Assembly (NCBI RefSeq): GCF_000526795.1
Contig: NZ_JAGT01000001.1
Location: 1,697,001 to 1,761,000 of the forward strand
Direction of reading: 5' to 3'
Length of the DNA stretch: 64,000 bases
Source of the DNA: Ruminococcus flavefaciens AE3010
GTDB taxonomy: Bacteria > Bacillota > Clostridia > Oscillospirales > Ruminococcaceae
This document shows positions 61,404-64,000 of the stretch, one piece after another. Position 1 is the first letter of the stretch; every line of letters starts with the position of its first letter. The translations under genes were made by a program, and so were the position numbers. Under the pieces are notes generated by a model. The model made no database searches. It had not been told where the DNA came from and saw only the letters and a program-made list of their open reading frames with translations.

Positions 61404-62571
61404 TCAATATTTCTCAACAAGATCGGCACATATGCCGTACAGCTCTTTCAGGGTCTTCGGCTCTGAATTTTCCTCAAATTCTCCGCCGCCGCCTTCGCCG
61501 AAGCCGCTGAGAACACTGTCGGCAGGATAAGTACCCGCAGGCTCACTGCCCTCAGACAGATCAGCAGCAACGTATATGATAAAATCCTTATATACCACAG
61601 CAAACCACTTCATATCGTTTATATCGTCCATGTAGAGTGCAGTTTCTTTCCTGAACGCATTTGCATCAAAGCCCTCGGAAAGATCAGTATCCATATTGTC
61701 ATCAGAGCCTACGATAAAGGGCTTATCCATGCCTGCCGAACTCATCGTCTCCTCTTCAAGTCTGATAATGGCTGTATTCATTGCACTGTATGCGGAATCA
61801 GCAATTTCCGAATTGCTCTTCTCCTTTCTGACATCGCCTTTAGTGCGATCAACATTTACCTTCCAGCCTTCACCGGCCATGCGGAAAACATCTATGGTCG
61901 CCTCTGAGACCTCGCCTGTTTTTGCGTATTCCACCGCAAATGTCACATGATAGCACTCTTCAAGCTCGCAGGTGTCTGTAAGGTCCTCGCCCATAAGATC
62001 GGACTCTATTTCGTCAAGCTCATAACGGTCGATCTTATCAGGTCCGCCGTTTTCCTTTATCCACGCTTCGAGACCTTTTGCAAGTCCCCATACCTGCTTT
62101 ATTTTATCCGCTTCTGCTCCCAAAATCGGCTCAGCGCTGATAACACCCTTGAATCTCAGCTTTTCATCCTCATTGAAGTTCATATACAGATCATGCTGTA
62201 AATAAGTGACCGCTTCTTCCTCGGTCATACTGTCATTTACTGTCATTTCGTCATCATCATCGCCATTCATAGTCACTTTGACTATATCCATATAGCCCTC
62301 GGGATACTGCATCAGAAGAGTCTTTTTGCGTTCATTTCCAACATATGCGTCAATAAAATCCCTGATAAGTCTCTCATATGAGCCTTCTTCAACAGTTTCA
62401 GCCGCAGTCTCAGCTGTAGTCTCCTCCACAGCCTCAGCTGTTGTCGCTTCCTGTGAAGCCTTTGTTGTCGCTGTATTATCCGAAGCGTCCTTGGCAGCTT
62501 TTTTTCCCGCAGCCTGTTAATGTACCGAATATTACTGTTAATGCGATGATTCCTGCAATTGCTTTTTTCAT
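61404..62571 (-). pseudogene. Lipoprotein gene interrupted by a frameshift in an A7 run
   Basis: The ATG at 62571 (after AGGAG) opens a lipoprotein signal (LTGC) and the frame stops after 31 codons. At the A7 run (62499-62505) the frame would have to skip one base to continue into a long frame ending at 61404. With six As the two parts join into one lipoprotein of about 388 residues with a Thr/Ala linker and an acidic domain (YERLIRDFIDAYVG, YHVTFAVEYAKTG). It could be a sequencing error, a phase-variable tract or a recent mutation. The function is unknown. Confidence 0.78.
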
Positions 62572-62598
62572 TTTTATTCTCCTGTCTTTTTTTGATAA

Positions 62599-63693
62599 TT
62601 ATGGGTAATAGTAGTCCAGCAGCAGATTCACCACCATAGAATATGCACGGATACCGTCCTCTCTGCCGTTCATGCGGATATTGGTATCTATGGCAGCAGT
62701 AGAAGCTTCGCTGACTGTCTCGGTTGAAATGACCTCCTTATCTGCGTTCTCCTCCCAATAATTCTCGGGCATGAACCTGAACCAGTCCCGCAGAACCTCG
62801 TCGGAAATGCCCTCGGAAAGGGGCATTGCTTCCTCTATCTCGTTCTCCCAGACAGCATTATGTACGTACTCCAGCGCGTCAAGATAGCCCGAATACTGAA
62901 ACTCCACATTGTCGCTGCCCGTAGCTGCCACAAAAGATATGAAATTCGCCTCGTCCTCCTGTATGAAGCCCTTTAAATGGGCAAGCTCATGGCAGACCGT
63001 TGACGGCAGATTCGCCCTGACCATATCATCGTTGTAGTTGGCTTCGATGGTGTATGGCAGGTATATTCCCGTCAGATTGGACTGACTCATGAAATATGAG
63101 AACTGTATTGGCTTGGGAGCGGGATAATAGCCGCGGAGCTGTGAATACTTCTCCCCTGTGCGCTTCATGGCGGTGCGTGCTTCGCTTTTGAAGTCGCAGG
63201 TAAGAGTGAAGCAGCCCTCATCGTCGCGGGGGACCTGCTTGGCAAGCTCGTTGCACTTCATGATAAGAGCCCCATAGAGCTCCGTTATCTCCTCGTCGGT
63301 ATGCTCATGCGCATTGGGGAAATACTTCTCGGAAAAGGGCGTGCACTGATACATGATGAAGCAGTTCATGGTCTCGGTAACAGTCACGTAGCATATTATC
63401 CACAGGGCGAGAGTCCCTGCAAAAGCGACTGTCCTGCGGCGTTTGCCCTTTCTGAAAATGAGCAGCAGCAGAAACAGGGGGATGCCGAATATCACCAGCG
63501 CAACTGCGGCAACGGTCAGCATTTCTCCCAGCGAGAACGGGAAAAGTCCGCTGATAAAGGATACGCAGTCGGATATCCTCGGAAATATCTTTGTAACGTA
63601 AAAGTCCGCAAAGGGACGGCAGAAACGCGCTATGATGTTTATGATTATCATCAGTCCTATAAGTATGAGCGGAACGCTGTATCGTTTCTTCAT
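62599..63693 (-). CDS. DUF3810-like membrane metalloprotease
   Basis: A 364-residue protein with three N-terminal hydrophobic helices (about 7-28, 53-75 and 86-106) and a large domain carrying CHELAHLKGF (HExxH zinc motif) with a following acidic EDEAN. The layout fits DUF3810 proteins, which are predicted zinc proteases. I start at ATG 63693 after GGGAGG; an upstream frame to 63717 is not needed. The substrate is unknown. Confidence 0.85.
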   Translation of the reverse strand: MKKRYSVPLILIGLMIIINIIARFCRPFADFYVTKIFPRISDCVSFISGLFPFSLGEMLTVAAVALVIFGIPLFLLLLIFRKGKRRRTVAFAGTLALWIICYVTVTETMNCFIMYQCTPFSEKYFPNAHEHTDEEITELYGALIMKCNELAKQVPRDDEGCFTLTCDFKSEARTAMKRTGEKYSQLRGYYPAPKPIQFSYFMSQSNLTGIYLPYTIEANYNDDMVRANLPSTVCHELAHLKGFIQEDEANFISFVAATGSDNVEFQYSGYLDALEYVHNAVWENEIEEAMPLSEGISDEVLRDWFRFMPENYWEENADKEVISTETVSEASTAAIDTNIRMNGREDGIRAYSMVVNLLLDYYYP

Positions 63694-63963
63694 GGCTGAC
63701 CTCCCGAAAAGTAACATTAATTAGATTATATCACAAAAGCCTGAGAATGGCAAGGTTTGCAGGAGAACTCATGCATGGCAATATTTCCCCACCCCTGTAT
63801 AACTGCACAAATATATAACAGTGTTTTTTGTGCAGGCATACAAATCTCGGACATTTTTCAAAAAATGTGAGAGAAACAGCAGTCTGAAACGTCTAATAAG
63901 TGAAAGCGCAAGCAGCGCTTATTGAAAAACGAATAATACTTCACATAAAAAGGAGGTCATCTT

Positions 63964-64000
63964 ATGAAAAAAAGGTTATTATCAGCTGTTCTTGCAGCAG
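63964..64000 (+). CDS. Start of a secreted protein, cut by window edge
   Basis: The first twelve residues (MKKRLLSAVLAA) look like a signal peptide. AAAAAGGAGG precedes the ATG. The rest lies outside the window, so no function can be given. Confidence 0.65.
   Translation, partial: MKKRLLSAVLAA

Overview
The window looks like chromosomal DNA of a cellulolytic, cellulosome-forming Ruminococcus (Bacillota, Oscillospiraceae), closest in style to R. flavefaciens. The evidence is two secreted GH5 glycanases with Thr-rich linkers and C-terminal dockerins carrying a VLIMQSLANPNKYG signature that I associate with that species, further dockerins on non-catalytic proteins, typical low-GC Gram-positive ribosome binding sites, and a T-box and a PyrR-type attenuator. 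No rRNA, tRNA or CRISPR array was found. Species-level assignment is inference.

Layout. 1-4860: tryptophan genes trpE-trpG-(methyltransferase)-trpB-trpA on the minus strand behind a Trp T-box leader; trpD, trpC and trpF are absent here. 4940-9580: two tandem GH5-dockerin enzymes. 9650-11070: an orphan solute-binding lipoprotein. 11420-13760: a dockerin + Ig-like + VanY-type peptidase. 14090-16530: cdaA-cdaR (c-di-AMP synthesis). 16540-17900: a DUF3343-like protein with a cysteine desulfurase. 18315-22730: two M42 peptidases, a GNAT, an amidohydrolase and a peptide deformylase. 22925-25830: an M16C peptidase. 25935-30684: a zinc-ribbon/LRR protein and a three-gene operon ending in a Sel1-repeat protein. 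30687-32334: an IS4-type insertion sequence. 32343-34832: an ECF sigma factor with a large anti-sigma-like membrane protein. 35022-40651: an M50 protease, a polysaccharide deacetylase, a DUF11-like protein, uvrB and small membrane proteins. 40737-48943: carAB and pyrRCF (pyrimidine synthesis). 49049-52008: a DUF6897-like protein, trmB, ddh. 52041-55443: a radical SAM/SPASM enzyme encoded with three exported proteins that each carry four YG-P motifs. 55568-64000: rodA, comM, a yabP-yabQ-divIC-S1 cluster, a frameshifted lipoprotein, a DUF3810-like protease and the start of a secreted protein.

The most unusual item is the 52-55 kb locus. A radical SAM/SPASM enzyme starts 3 nt after a dockerin protein gene. 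That protein, its paralogue and a lipoprotein upstream all contain repeated [LVF]YGxxP-type motifs in Thr-rich linkers. This looks like a peptide- or protein-modifying system acting on surface or cellulosome-attached proteins, and I do not recognise it as a described family.

The intergenic DNA is rich in repeats of three kinds: about 25-bp palindromes with a TGTAGGGG edge, 7-bp tandem arrays (AAGAACT/TTGAGAA-like) that reach into gene stop codons, and four longer mosaic palindrome islands. Many genes have near-consensus promoters with 17-bp spacers, which are listed individually.
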